Source: DATFVA01 sp963811905
GTDB lineage: Bacteria; Bacteroidota; Ignavibacteria; Ignavibacteriales; Ignavibacteriaceae
Assembly: GCA_963811905.1 (NCBI GenBank)
Contig: CAWETK010000009.1
Coordinates: forward strand, 186,001-250,000
Reading direction: 5' to 3'
DNA length: 64,000 nucleotides
Both the position numbers and the translations under genes were made by a program. This document shows, piece by piece, positions 43,140 through 52,401 of this stretch; the stretch's first letter is position 1; the number at the start of each line of letters is the position of its first letter. The notes beneath the pieces are model-generated. The model was not told the DNA's origin. It did not search any database and saw nothing but the letters and a program-made list of their open reading frames with translations.

Positions 43140-44477
43140 TTATACCAGGCCCTCCCGGGGAGAATGCCGGTCAAGAATCCACCGGTAGAGCAGAAGTGCG
43201 ACAGCAGCTGTCAACCCAATTACGGCAAAGTAATACCAGATATAATGAGCGTGATCGTAAGCGTGGATCATTTGTTCAGGGCTCAGCAGTTCCGGATCAG
43301 GTGCATATGCTGTAAGCAGATAACCTGATATACCGAAACCGAGTATGGACGAAAGAAATGAATGAAGGTGGCTGAAGCCCAGGTAGAGGCCTTCTTCACC
43401 CCTGGGAGCCTGCAGTGAGAAGTATTCGAGGTAGCGGGGAGAAATAAAACATTCAGCAAGTCCCTGAACAATAATACCCGAGATCATCATTACAGTTACC
43501 GGGTGGGCCGAAAATAATCCGAATATTGAAACCGATTCGCCGGTCAGCGATTCGAGTACAGGACTGGAAGCCATCAGTAAAGCTGACAGCGGCATTAAAA
43601 ACATTCCAACCATCATTGATGACACCGCTCTAACATTTTTCATAAGGTTGGTAATAAATACGACGGACAGCATTACCACAAAGGGATTAACATTTGCAAT
43701 CCACTCAGGGGAGGCATGTTCTCCAACAGTCCGGAGTACATACTTAGGCATTGTAGCATAAAGCTGATGCTGGATAATCCAGAAGCCGGTAACGATCAGG
43801 ATTAAAATAAGAAGGCGGACATTTGAAACAACTCTTACCAATCCATTCCATGATTCCTTAAATGATTTTCCTTCGCCATCAGGGTTAACATTCTTGTAAA
43901 AGATGTATACCACGATCAGAGCTAACAGAGTCATAAAAGCTGCGTAGAAATTGATCGATTCCACGCCCCATGTAAGTCTTAAAGGATAGGCAAATGTTTT
44001 GCCCAGGAAAGCCCCGACATTTACCATTCCGTAAAAAATTGAGTATCCCCTCGCCCTTGTATCCTCCTTAGTTGTTTTGGCTACCGTGCCGGTGATAATA
44101 GACTTAATGAAGGAACCGCCGAACATAAGGACCACAAGAGCAGGAAGCACAGTGACTTTATAGGGCAATGCACCGAGAGTAAAATATCCTATGGTTAGCA
44201 GACTGAACGCAAGCAGAATAGCATTCCTGAACCCGATCTTATCTGCGTATGCACCTGTGAAAGGAGGGAGGAAATACAAACCGGCGGCAAAAATTCCACC
44301 AATCCATCCGGCTTCAATATCATCAAAACCGACTACCCGCGACAGGTAAAGAGTAATTGCAATGAAAACAGCATAATAAGCTGCACGTTCGAAGAGTTCC
44401 ACAAGGTTAGCCGTCCAGAATGCCCGCGGGAAATCCCAGGAAGCTTTGCTCTTTTTCAGATTCTTTTCTTCAGTCAA
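43140..44477 (-). CDS. MFS transporter resembling proton-dependent oligopeptide transporters
   Basis: A 445-residue, ~12-segment transporter. The first segment carries NLVELFERAAYYA, resembling the E-x-x-E-R motif of POT/PTR2 peptide transporters. GAYADKIGFRNAIL is the MFS loop 2-3 motif, and IITGTVAKTTKEDTRARGYS matches the conserved region before helix 5. It probably imports a peptide or similar solute with protons. Residues such as AAYY instead of FSYY and the overall length leave open a related sugar or nucleoside exporter. The start MTEEKNLKKS gives a short cytoplasmic N-terminus. Confidence 0.82.
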   Translation of the reverse strand: MTEEKNLKKSKASWDFPRAFWTANLVELFERAAYYAVFIAITLYLSRVVGFDDIEAGWIGGIFAAGLYFLPPFTGAYADKIGFRNAILLAFSLLTIGYFTLGALPYKVTVLPALVVLMFGGSFIKSIITGTVAKTTKEDTRARGYSIFYGMVNVGAFLGKTFAYPLRLTWGVESINFYAAFMTLLALIVVYIFYKNVNPDGEGKSFKESWNGLVRVVSNVRLLILILIVTGFWIIQHQLYATMPKYVLRTVGEHASPEWIANVNPFVVMLSVVFITNLMKNVRAVSSMMVGMFLMPLSALLMASSPVLESLTGESVSIFGLFSAHPVTVMMISGIIVQGLAECFISPRYLEYFSLQAPRGEEGLYLGFSHLHSFLSSILGFGISGYLLTAYAPDPELLSPEQMIHAYDHAHYIWYYFAVIGLTAAVALLLYRWILDRHSPREGLV

Positions 44478-44579
44478 TTTTCTTCCCTGATTTTGTAAAA
44501 AATTTCCACAAAATTAAGAAATATCAGGGAAGGAAAAAGCTGAAACCTGGTTTCTGTGTTTTTTTATTTTCCGGGAGAT

Positions 44580-45482
44580 CTAAGAGATATCTGAAGACCG
44601 GGAACCAAAGAACCGGGAATCATCATAATGTTTACGGCTGTAATAATCAGCATCTTTCTCTTCGGGTCTGTTTCTCTTCAGTGACGCCTGCAGGGTATTT
44701 TCATATGCACGGTCAATTTCACCGCCGGAATACACAGGATAAGTTTTAATACTTTCATCGTTGAGATCCAACAAGACTCTCTTTTTTTCCCGGGAGAGCG
44801 ATGCTAATCCGATAGGGACCAGGTAATGCCGTCCGGGGACTGCACTATCAATATCAAGATACCTGATTTTATTACTCCTGGAATCGATGATAAGTTCGTC
44901 AATGCTTCCCAGCCTGGTATTATCGGATGTAATCACCTCCCAGTTTCTTATATCGGGATTTGCTCCAAGAACCTCTGTTTTATTAAGTGCAGAGAGCCGG
45001 CGGAGATTATTACTCCTTGACCGGTAAAACCGGCTGTCATCATATAAATCATCGTTATAAAAATTTTCTTCAGCAGCTTCCGGTTCGTAACGGGGATTAA
45101 AACTCTTTCTGAGGCTCCTTTCGTAATCTCTGCTAATTGAGCCGCCCTGGTATGCCGGCAGTTTCAGCAGGGTCACGGTTTCTATATCATTCAGCTTAAC
45201 CATATCATCCCGCTTATCGAGTTCAGCCGCACCAATCGGGATCAACAGGTGCCTGTCATTTGTGCCTGCATCGCTAATCTCTTTATCGATGTTAACATCG
45301 AGGTAACGGACTTTCATCGCATCCAGATCCACTATAAGTTCATTTACTTTTCCGATCAGCTTCTGATCGACACTTAATACCTTCCATCCTCTCACATCGG
45401 GATCTCTATCTGCAACTTCATAATCCTTAAGCTCAGAAAGTCTGTATAATCCGGGTTCAAGTCTTTTTTCATCGGGACTCAT
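44580..45482 (-). CDS. Tandem PRC-barrel domain protein
   Basis: A 300-residue soluble protein made of two homologous halves. Each half has a PRC-barrel (photosynthetic reaction centre H-chain-like beta-barrel): PDVRGWKVLSVDQKLIGKVN with ELIVDLDAMKVRYLDV and HLLIPIG; PDIRNWEVITSDNTRLGSID with ELIIDSRSNKIRYLDI and HYLVPIG. Each half ends in a Tyr/Arg/Asp-rich region (YDDSRFYRSRSNN and YDDSRFFGSRSSD). PRC-barrel proteins of this type are often stress-induced; activity is unknown. A good ribosome site (GAGGAG) precedes the start. It lies 36 bp downstream of the membrane-anchored protein gene and is probably in its operon. Confidence 0.85.
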   Translation of the reverse strand: MSPDEKRLEPGLYRLSELKDYEVADRDPDVRGWKVLSVDQKLIGKVNELIVDLDAMKVRYLDVNIDKEISDAGTNDRHLLIPIGAAELDKRDDMVKLNDIETVTLLKLPAYQGGSISRDYERSLRKSFNPRYEPEAAEENFYNDDLYDDSRFYRSRSNNLRRLSALNKTEVLGANPDIRNWEVITSDNTRLGSIDELIIDSRSNKIRYLDIDSAVPGRHYLVPIGLASLSREKKRVLLDLNDESIKTYPVYSGGEIDRAYENTLQASLKRNRPEEKDADYYSRKHYDDSRFFGSRSSDIS

Positions 45483-45518
45483 TTTAATTCTCCTCTCAAT
45501 CCTGGTCTTCTAAATATG

Positions 45519-46154
45519 TTAATATGATTTTTGATTCGTAGTATAGGCATATGATTGACTTATCTGCTGAAGTATATCACCGGCTTCAGCGAAAAACTGC
45601 CTGATTTTATTTATCTGACTCGCAAGAGATTTATTGGTATCAATACTGGCTTCCGTGTTTTTCAGGTTGGTTACACTATTAGTCTGGCCTGTATTTTCCG
45701 GATTACGGATTGACTGTAAGGCATTCACTGCTGCTGAAAAAGCCGGCTTTACCTGGGTAAGATAATTCCGTGCGGCAGTATCAATTTTTACGATAGTCCT
45801 GTCGAGAGAATCAATTTCAATTTCAAGGTTCCGGTTTGACGAATCAGATTTGTCAGCTACATAACTCAATGCAGACTGCAGTTTTATTAGTCCTTTTTCC
45901 GTATAATTTTTAGGGCTAAGTTTAGTTGTATCCCTTGTATATTCAATAAAATCTCTTACTTCGTTAATGGTATCTGCCGGTGCTTCATACCGCTGACCAG
46001 TATTTGTGCTATCCCCTGCAAGGACTTCATTATCGTTATTCTCAGGCATGTAAACATAGGTAAGCATAAACCATATGAATGCTGCCAGTATAATAATTCC
46101 TATTATCCATGGCCAGGGAGATCTTTGTCTTCTCTGGATTTTTATTTCTGCCAT
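45519..46154 (-). CDS. Membrane-anchored coiled-coil protein of unknown function
   Basis: A 211-residue protein. A basic N-terminus (KIQRRQRSPW) precedes one membrane segment (WPWIIGIIILAAFIWFMLTYVY), then an acidic linker and a helical periplasmic domain with heptad-like stretches (ENTEKGLIKL-type helices, SDSSNRNLEIEIDSLDRTIV, NKIRQFFAEAGDILQQISQS). No named family was recognised. Its layout resembles single-span stress or envelope-sensing proteins. Being directly upstream of a PRC-barrel gene suggests a shared stress role, but this is only context. Confidence 0.7.
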   Translation of the reverse strand: MAEIKIQRRQRSPWPWIIGIIILAAFIWFMLTYVYMPENNDNEVLAGDSTNTGQRYEAPADTINEVRDFIEYTRDTTKLSPKNYTEKGLIKLQSALSYVADKSDSSNRNLEIEIDSLDRTIVKIDTAARNYLTQVKPAFSAAVNALQSIRNPENTGQTNSVTNLKNTEASIDTNKSLASQINKIRQFFAEAGDILQQISQSYAYTTNQKSY

Positions 46155-46718
46155 TTTATTTGGTCCTCAGATTTTCGATAGTAAAATGTGCATTTTATAA
46201 ATATCTGGAAATGATGATGACCACAGTTTAATGTGTTAATAGAGAAGAGGGCTTAGATCACAAGGAGGGTTGCTGAATAGTGATGGGTCACCACAGGTTT
46301 AATACTATCCCGCGTGAATGATACAATTCTCAGGTTCAAGGATTTTTGCCATTTGGTGCATTCATCCAGGGAAGAAGACATAATCATAATGAGGGAGAAA
46401 GAAAGTTGGATGAAATATGAGGCATAGCAGAAGCAGGAGGCTTTCTGTTTAGGTCATTTATAAAGAATGATCAATTGATCACACTCTTACAAAATTGTCG
46501 TTATATCCTTCATTTTGAGGACAATAAGGAGAGTTTAATGAATCATTCCCGAAAAAATACTTTCTTATTAAAGAGAAAGGCTTTTATTAAAAGAGAAACT
46601 CACTATATAAAGATTCAACACTATTTAATCGGGATTATAAAGGATTTGAAGTTAAAATATGTTTCTATTAATTGTTGCGAATGGAACGCTTTTTGTCCTT
46701 TTTTCTTCAGGAGAAATT
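46155..46718. other. Upstream region of the hydrogenase operon
   Basis: 564 bp between divergent transcripts. It carries a perfect 14-bp palindrome (46468-46481) and AT-rich sequence leading to the hydrogenase region. Open frames starting at 46475 and 46659 overlap each other; only the part from 46719 on is supported as coding. Confidence 0.55.
46468..46481. promoter_or_regulatory. Perfect palindrome TGATCAATTGATCA, candidate operator
   Basis: A perfect 14-bp inverted repeat about 240 bp upstream of the first ORF of the hydrogenase operon. Its size and spacing resemble sites of Crp/Fnr-type regulators (TTGAT-N4-ATCAA), although the half-site is shifted by one base from the Fnr consensus. No promoter elements can be assigned to it. 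Confidence 0.35.
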
Positions 46719-46922
46719 ATGAGAAAAGAAAAAGATTCTTTGGGGAGAGAACTTTTACCGGAAGACGCTGTTTTTGGGATTCACTCATCTGCCAACTTTC
46801 CTTCATCCGGAGAAAAGATAAACTCTGAATTCATAGAATTTTATGGTGAAGCAAGCTGCTATGTTAATAATAGTAAATGCAGCATGCTTAAAACTTTATG
46901 GCAGTTAATGAATGGGAATTAA
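46719..46922 (+). pseudogene. Truncated aspartate ammonia-lyase N-terminus (remnant or small protein)
   Basis: A 67-codon frame with a strong ribosome site (AGGAG at 46709-46713). The start MRKEKDSLGRELLPEDAVFG followed by IHSSANFPSSGEKI resembles the N-terminus of aspartate ammonia-lyase (family pattern MRxEKDxLG-x-VPADAYYGI-x-TLRA-x-ENFPISG). The match fades after about 45 residues and the frame ends at 46922, nine bases before hydF, so ~400 residues of the enzyme are missing and the RA-x-E part is deleted. aspA is a known neighbour of hydrogenase maturation genes in several bacteria, which fits an ancestral aspA-hydF pair. A small functional protein cannot be excluded. Confidence 0.6.
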
Positions 46923-46930
46923 ATTAAAAA

Positions 46931-48163
46931 ATGCAGACGGGTCTGAGTAAAAAACAAATAGTGTTTGTCGGAAGAAGGAATGCAGGCAAATCGTCGCTTG
47001 TAAACGCATTCCTCGGGCAGGACATCAGCATAGTCAGTAAAGTCCCGGGAACAACTACAGATCCGGTGAAGAAATCTATGGAGCTGCTTCCTTACGGACC
47101 GGTAATGCTTATTGATACCGCTGGAATTGATGATTTTGGAGAGCTAGGTCATAAAAGGATAAGCAGAACAATCAGGGCGATTTCAGGGGCAGACTTTGCA
47201 GTAGTTGTAATCGACGCTACCAAAACTTTATCTACTGAAGAATATGAGCTGCTTAATTACCTGGATAAGATTTCTATTCCTTTTGTCATTGCTGCAAATA
47301 AAATAGAAATGGGGATAAACCCCGAACTGCTTGAAGAGATAAAGTTGCTGCATGCAATCCATTATGAAATTTCCTGTAAACTGGGTGTAGGCATAGATTC
47401 CCTGAAGCGGAAAGTAATCAGGATGCTTCCATCGGGTGATGAACCTCCTTTAATCGGGGATCTCGTTAGCCAGGGCGACATAGTTGTGCTTATTGTTCCT
47501 ATTGATCCCGGAGCGCCTAAAAACAGGCTGATACTTTCGCAGGTACAGACTATCAGGGAAGCCCTGGATGAAGATACTATTGTTATAATTGCAAAGGATA
47601 AAGAACTGCGGAGAGTACTATCCACACTCAAATCCAGACCCGACCTGGTTATTACCGACAGTCAGGCTATAATGCAGGTTGCAGCTGATGTTCCTGATGA
47701 CATAAAGCTGACCACTTTTTCAATCCTGATGGCAAGGTATAAGGGAGATCTGAAGACTTTTATTAAAGGTTTGAAAAGAGTGAATGAACTTCAAAGCGGC
47801 GATAAAATTCTAATAGCAGAAGCCTGCTCTCACCATGCACAGGACGATGATATCGGATCAGTAAAGATCCCCAGATGGCTGAGACTGCATACAGGAAAGA
47901 ACCTGCAGTTTGATTTTTCTCATGGGAATGATTTTCCGGAAAACCTTTCTCAATACAGACTTATAGTTCACTGCGGAGCATGCATGATTTCCAGAAAGAT
48001 GATGCAGCTGAGATTAAACGAAGCTTCTCTGATGGATGTGCCAATTGTTAATTACGGAATGCTGATTTCATACATGTATGGTGGAATACCCAGAGCATTA
48101 CTCCCGTTCGGCGAAGCCGCATATGAATGGGAAAAAAACATTCAAAAAACTTACGCTCAATAA
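46931..48163 (+). CDS. hydF: [FeFe]-hydrogenase maturation GTPase HydF
   Basis: A 410-residue scaffold that assembles the 2Fe subcluster with HydE and HydG and delivers it to HydA. The N-terminal GTPase domain has VGRRNAGKSSLVNAFL (P-loop), PGTTTDPV, DTAG and AANKIE. The C-terminal cluster-binding domain has C-x-H in ACSHHAQDD (Cys ~298, His ~300) and, 46 residues on, HCGAC (~347-351), exactly the C-x-H-x46-53-H-C-x-x-C arrangement of HydF. Length is typical. It is followed after 9 bp by hydC, and the cluster is on one strand. HydE and HydG are not in the window. Confidence 0.96.
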   Translation: MQTGLSKKQIVFVGRRNAGKSSLVNAFLGQDISIVSKVPGTTTDPVKKSMELLPYGPVMLIDTAGIDDFGELGHKRISRTIRAISGADFAVVVIDATKTLSTEEYELLNYLDKISIPFVIAANKIEMGINPELLEEIKLLHAIHYEISCKLGVGIDSLKRKVIRMLPSGDEPPLIGDLVSQGDIVVLIVPIDPGAPKNRLILSQVQTIREALDEDTIVIIAKDKELRRVLSTLKSRPDLVITDSQAIMQVAADVPDDIKLTTFSILMARYKGDLKTFIKGLKRVNELQSGDKILIAEACSHHAQDDDIGSVKIPRWLRLHTGKNLQFDFSHGNDFPENLSQYRLIVHCGACMISRKMMQLRLNEASLMDVPIVNYGMLISYMYGGIPRALLPFGEAAYEWEKNIQKTYAQ

Positions 48164-48172
48164 ACTGAAAAC

Positions 48173-48664
48173 ATGGAAAACAAAATATTTATCAATTATA
48201 AACCGAAAGACCGGACCTGTCTCATACCAATTTTACAGGATATTCAGGGTAAATTTGGTTATCTCCCTGAAAAAGAACTTCAGGAAACCGCTGATTTTAT
48301 AAACCTGCCGTTAAGCAGGGTATATGGCGTTGCGACATTTTATAACCAGTTCAGACTTGTTCCTTTAGGCGAAAACGTAATCCGTGTCTGCCGGGGAACT
48401 GCCTGTCATGTTAAGAGTTCTGTCAATATACTTTATGCGCTGGAATCGACTCTGAACATCAAGGCTGGTGAGACCACAAGGGATAAAAAATTTACTATTG
48501 AGGTCGTAAACTGTATTGGCGCCTGCAGTATTGCCCCTGTAATCACTATTAATAATGAATACTTCGGAAGACTGTCAGTAAAAGATATTCCCGGATTACT
48601 TAAAAAGTTCTCTTCAAAGCCGAAGGTTTCTAAACAGGAAGCTATTGCGGAGGCTGCATTGTGA
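48173..48664 (+). CDS. hydC: [FeFe]-hydrogenase subunit HydC1 (NuoE-like, 2Fe-2S)
   Basis: A 163-residue NuoE/HndA-like protein of thioredoxin-like fold that carries one [2Fe-2S] cluster and passes electrons from the flavin subunit. Ligands are Cys73 and Cys78 (VCRGTACH) and Cys114 and Cys118 (NCIGACS), the usual C-x4-C ... C-x3-C set. The helical N-terminus (LIPILQDIQGKFGYLPEKEL) and YGVATFYNQF are conserved family blocks. Its stop overlaps the GTG start of hydB1 by 4 bases (GTGA). Being placed between hydF and hydB1 identifies it as the small subunit of the first hydrogenase. Confidence 0.93.
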   Translation: MENKIFINYKPKDRTCLIPILQDIQGKFGYLPEKELQETADFINLPLSRVYGVATFYNQFRLVPLGENVIRVCRGTACHVKSSVNILYALESTLNIKAGETTRDKKFTIEVVNCIGACSIAPVITINNEYFGRLSVKDIPGLLKKFSSKPKVSKQEAIAEAAL

Positions 48665-50646
48665 AAAGCTATATTGAAAAATGCTGTGCAGAGTGTACTC
48701 ACACACCTGAAACTCCCTGCGAACTTTTCATCAGCTGCTGTTCGAAAGGTCCGCTCTGCCATACATCTGCCGAATGCCTGGAAAGAATAAACTCCTGCAA
48801 CGACAGACTATCATTCAGGAAGCATGAACTTCCTGTAATATTTATAGGGAAGGGAACGTGCGGACTTGCCGCAGGTGCGGCTAAAGTAGAAGCGGCTATT
48901 ATTAAAGAACTAGCCAGGTTAAATCTGACTGCTGAAATAATTTCAACCGGCTGTATCGGTTTCTGTGCAAAAGAGGTAATTGTTGACATCAAACTTCCCG
49001 GTGAGGACAGGATATCATATTGTGAGATAACCCCCGGAATAGCAGCAAAATTAATACAGCGAACAATAGTTGAGAAAAAAATATTTCATGAAAACCTTCT
49101 GGGAAAATTCGGAGAATCCAGGAATAACCTGCTATCAATAAATGAAAATGAATTTTTCAAAAAACAGGTAAAGATTGTTCTGGCCAATTGCGGTATTATA
49201 GATCCTGCATCAATCGATTCATACATTAACGCAGGGGGATTTAAGGCCCTTGATAAGGTATTAAGGTTAATGAATCCCGATAAGGTTATAAATGAAGTAA
49301 TCCTCAGCGGTCTCCGGGGGAGGGGAGGCGCAGGTTTTTTAACCGCAAAAAAGTGGGAACTAGCCCGAAACAAAGTATCAGATCAGAAATACCTGGTTTG
49401 TAATGCTGATGAAGGTGACCCGGGTGCATTTATGGATAGATCTGTCCTTGAGAGCGACCCGTTCCGGATAGTTGAGGGTATGTTAATAGCAGCTTATGCT
49501 ATAGGGGCCTCGAGGGGATACGTATATTGCCGTGCTGAATACCCTCTTGCAATCGAACGGCTGGAGAATACAATTGAACAATGCCGGCTCTACGGACTGC
49601 TTGGAACGAATATTCTCAACAGCGGATTTTCATTTGATTTAAAGATTAAAAAAGGGGCCGGAGCATTTGTCTGCGGCGAGGAGACAGCATTAATCGGTTC
49701 CATCGAAGGTAAACGAGGAATGCCCAATCCCCGGCCGCCATACCCAACTGATTCGGGACTCTGGGGTAAACCGACAGTTATAAATAATGTGGAAACATTT
49801 GCCAACGTTCCGGCAGTGATTTCCCGCGGGGCAGAATGGTATAGTTCAATTGGGACAAAGACCAGTAAAGGTACAAAAGTTTTTGCTCTAAGCGGAAAAA
49901 TAAAGAATACCGGGCTGGTTGAAGTCCCGATGGGCACAACTTTAAACGAGATTGTATTTGATATCGGCGGCGGAATTCCTGATGACAAAGAATTTAAAGC
50001 TATTCAGATAGGCGGCCCTTCCGGCGGGTGCCTTCCCCAAAGCGTTATAAACACACCTGTTGATTACGAATCGCTGAAGCAGGTCGGTGCCATGATGGGA
50101 TCAGGGGGGTTTGTTGTTATGGATGAAGATACCTGTATGGTTGATGTTGCAAAATATTTTCTGACCTTTATTCAGAATGAATCTTGCGGGAAATGTGTTC
50201 CCTGTCGTGAGGGCACCAAAAGAATGCTGGAAATAATTGAACGGATTCCGGTAAGTTATAAAAATGCACGAAACAAACAGGATCAGCTTCGGAGGTTCAA
50301 GGGGATAGTTCATCTGCAGCGTCTTGCCGATGTAATCCGGGATACTTCGCTATGCGGACTGGGACAGTCAGCGCCGAACCCTGTTCTTTCGGGACTCCAG
50401 TATTTTAAAAAAGAATATGAAGAACATCTTTATGACAGAAAATGCTCTGCCGGCGTCTGTAAAGAGCTGCTGACTTATACAATAGATAATTCGATATGCA
50501 ACGGCTGCGGTGTCTGTGTACGTAAGTGTGCCGCTGAAGCTATTGCCGGGGAGAAGAATAAAGCTCACTATATAATTGAAGATAAATGTATTAAATGCGG
50601 GATGTGTTTCGAAGCCTGCAAGTTTAAAGCTATCAATGTTAACTGA
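48661..50646 (+). CDS. hydB: [FeFe]-hydrogenase diaphorase subunit HydB1 (NuoF-like)
   Basis: A 661-residue NAD(P)H/FMN subunit starting at GTG. Order: an unusual Cys-rich N-terminus (9 Cys between 8 and 46), a thioredoxin-like [2Fe-2S] domain (~58-140; GTCGLAAGA and STGCIGFCAKE), then the NuoF core with FMN loop GRGGAGFLTAKKWE and NADH-site NADEGDPGAFMDRSV, SLBB-like part, the [4Fe-4S] motif ESCGKCVPCREGT, and at the C-terminus two [4Fe-4S] ferredoxin motifs (CNGCGVCVRKC, CIKCGMCFEAC). This is the long form found in electron-bifurcating HydABC enzymes, which couple NADH and ferredoxin to H2. Whether bifurcation occurs here is inference. Confidence 0.95.
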   Translation: MKSYIEKCCAECTHTPETPCELFISCCSKGPLCHTSAECLERINSCNDRLSFRKHELPVIFIGKGTCGLAAGAAKVEAAIIKELARLNLTAEIISTGCIGFCAKEVIVDIKLPGEDRISYCEITPGIAAKLIQRTIVEKKIFHENLLGKFGESRNNLLSINENEFFKKQVKIVLANCGIIDPASIDSYINAGGFKALDKVLRLMNPDKVINEVILSGLRGRGGAGFLTAKKWELARNKVSDQKYLVCNADEGDPGAFMDRSVLESDPFRIVEGMLIAAYAIGASRGYVYCRAEYPLAIERLENTIEQCRLYGLLGTNILNSGFSFDLKIKKGAGAFVCGEETALIGSIEGKRGMPNPRPPYPTDSGLWGKPTVINNVETFANVPAVISRGAEWYSSIGTKTSKGTKVFALSGKIKNTGLVEVPMGTTLNEIVFDIGGGIPDDKEFKAIQIGGPSGGCLPQSVINTPVDYESLKQVGAMMGSGGFVVMDEDTCMVDVAKYFLTFIQNESCGKCVPCREGTKRMLEIIERIPVSYKNARNKQDQLRRFKGIVHLQRLADVIRDTSLCGLGQSAPNPVLSGLQYFKKEYEEHLYDRKCSAGVCKELLTYTIDNSICNGCGVCVRKCAAEAIAGEKNKAHYIIEDKCIKCGMCFEACKFKAINVN

Positions 50647-50664
50647 AAATGAATTGAAAATTTT

Positions 50665-52401
50665 ATGGTTTCACTAACGATAAATAATTTAACGGTAAAA
50701 GCAGAACCCGGAATGACTATATATGATGCAGCCTCCTCCGTGGGAATTTCTGTACCGACCTTGTGTCATTTAAAAGGACTTATCCCTACGGGAGCGTGCA
50801 GAATTTGTTCCGTTGAAGTTGATGGTCAAAGAGGACTGGTTCCTGCATGTTCCTACCCGGTTTCTGAAGGTATAGTTGTAAATTGTGATTCTCCAAGGGT
50901 AAGGAAAGCCAGAAAGACCATTGTCGAGCTCCTTGTGGAGAACCATCCTCAGGACTGCCTGATTTGTGTACGAAATAAAAACTGTGAATTACAGGATCTG
51001 GCTGAACAATATGGTTTAAGGGAACACCGGTTTTCAGGTGAATCAAAGTCGCATGCCATCGATGTTTCCAGTGCCTCTATTGAACGCGATCCCGCAAAAT
51101 GTATTCTTTGCGGCAGGTGCGTCCGGGTTTGTCACGAAATTCAGAAAGTAGGAGCTATCGACTTCACAGGCCGGGGGTTTACCAGTATCGTTACCACTCC
51201 TTATAATAAGGGTATAAATACAAGCGATTGTATATTATGCGGGCAATGTATTCTCGTATGTCCGACAGCAGCTTTAAGAGAAAAGAGCTCCCTGAAGGAG
51301 GTTTCGGCTGCATTAAATAACAGGAAAAAGTATCCTATCGTTCAGATTGCTCCGGCGGTGCGGGCCACACTCGGGGAGAGATACAATTTTCCTGCCGGTG
51401 CAGATGTAACGGGCCGGATGGTAACAGCCCTGAGAAGGCTGGGGTTCAAAAAAGTATTTGATACCAATTTTGCTGCAGACCTTACTATTATGGAAGAAGC
51501 AAGTGAATTAATCAGCAGAATAAAAACAGCGAGGAAACCTCTTCCGATGTTTACAAGCTGCTGTCCCGGGTGGATTAAGTTTGCAGAAATGAATTATCCC
51601 GACCTCCTGGAAAATATTTCAACCTGCAAATCCCCGCATGAAATGGAAGGCGCTATTCTTAAAACATATTATGCCGATAAAATGGGGATTGACCCTTCTG
51701 ATATATTTGTAGTTTCAATTATGCCCTGTACTGTTAAAAAATATGAGTCAGCCAGGGCCGAACTTTCAGAACATTCTATGCATGACGTTGATGCTGTATT
51801 AACAACCAGGGAACTGGTAAGGTTTTTTAAGCTTGCAGGAATAAAATTCGAGGACCTTCCCGGCGAAAACTTCGATAATCCATTAGGTGAATCGACTGGA
51901 GCCGCAGCAATTTTCGGAGCCTCCGGAGGGGTAATGGAGGCAGCTTTAAGGACAGCCTCTTACCAACTAACCGGCAAAGAAAGTGATAAACCGGAATTTG
52001 AGTCTGTAAGAGGCAGCCTCGGTATTAAAGAAACTTCTGTTCAAATAGGAGAATTGAAGTTGAATGTGGCTGTGGTTAATGGAATTGGCAATATCAGGCC
52101 TATCCTTGATGATGTTAGAGAAGGTAAAAGTAAATACCATTTTATTGAAGTTATGACCTGCCCCGGCGGATGCGTAAACGGCGGCGGTCAGCCGATTCAT
52201 CACGATCCCGAAAGAGTTATCAGCAGGATGAAAGCGCTATACAGGCTGGATGAAAGTGCAGCAAACCGGAATTCCTTTAATAATGTATCTGTAAAAACTA
52301 TGTATAAAGAATTTTTTGGTGAACCGAATAGTGAAAAAGCACATTCGATTCTGCACACAAAATACTTTGACAGAAAGAAGAGTAATACGATACCTTTATG
52401 A
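50665..52401 (+). CDS. hydA: [FeFe]-hydrogenase catalytic subunit HydA1
   Basis: A 578-residue catalytic subunit. N-terminal [2Fe-2S] domain (CHLKGLIPTGACRICSVEV), His-ligated [4Fe-4S] region (ENHPQDCLICVRNKNCELQD), two [4Fe-4S] motifs (CILCGRCVRVCHE and CILCGQCILVC), then the H-cluster domain with all three signatures intact: TSCCPGW (296-302), MPCTVKKYE (from 353) and the MTCPGGCVNGGGQP motif (from 497). The C-terminal small-subunit-like region ends HTKYFDRKK. It reduces protons or oxidises H2. Its stop codon overlaps the next start (ATGA), so it is coupled to the sensor kinase. Confidence 0.96.
   Translation: MVSLTINNLTVKAEPGMTIYDAASSVGISVPTLCHLKGLIPTGACRICSVEVDGQRGLVPACSYPVSEGIVVNCDSPRVRKARKTIVELLVENHPQDCLICVRNKNCELQDLAEQYGLREHRFSGESKSHAIDVSSASIERDPAKCILCGRCVRVCHEIQKVGAIDFTGRGFTSIVTTPYNKGINTSDCILCGQCILVCPTAALREKSSLKEVSAALNNRKKYPIVQIAPAVRATLGERYNFPAGADVTGRMVTALRRLGFKKVFDTNFAADLTIMEEASELISRIKTARKPLPMFTSCCPGWIKFAEMNYPDLLENISTCKSPHEMEGAILKTYYADKMGIDPSDIFVVSIMPCTVKKYESARAELSEHSMHDVDAVLTTRELVRFFKLAGIKFEDLPGENFDNPLGESTGAAAIFGASGGVMEAALRTASYQLTGKESDKPEFESVRGSLGIKETSVQIGELKLNVAVVNGIGNIRPILDDVREGKSKYHFIEVMTCPGGCVNGGGQPIHHDPERVISRMKALYRLDESAANRNSFNNVSVKTMYKEFFGEPNSEKAHSILHTKYFDRKKSNTIPL

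Noticed and set aside
46475..46828. A 117-codon plus-strand frame upstream of hydF
   Set aside because: It overlaps the better supported aspA-like frame (46719-46922) in another phase, is Lys/Phe-rich and lacks a recognisable domain.
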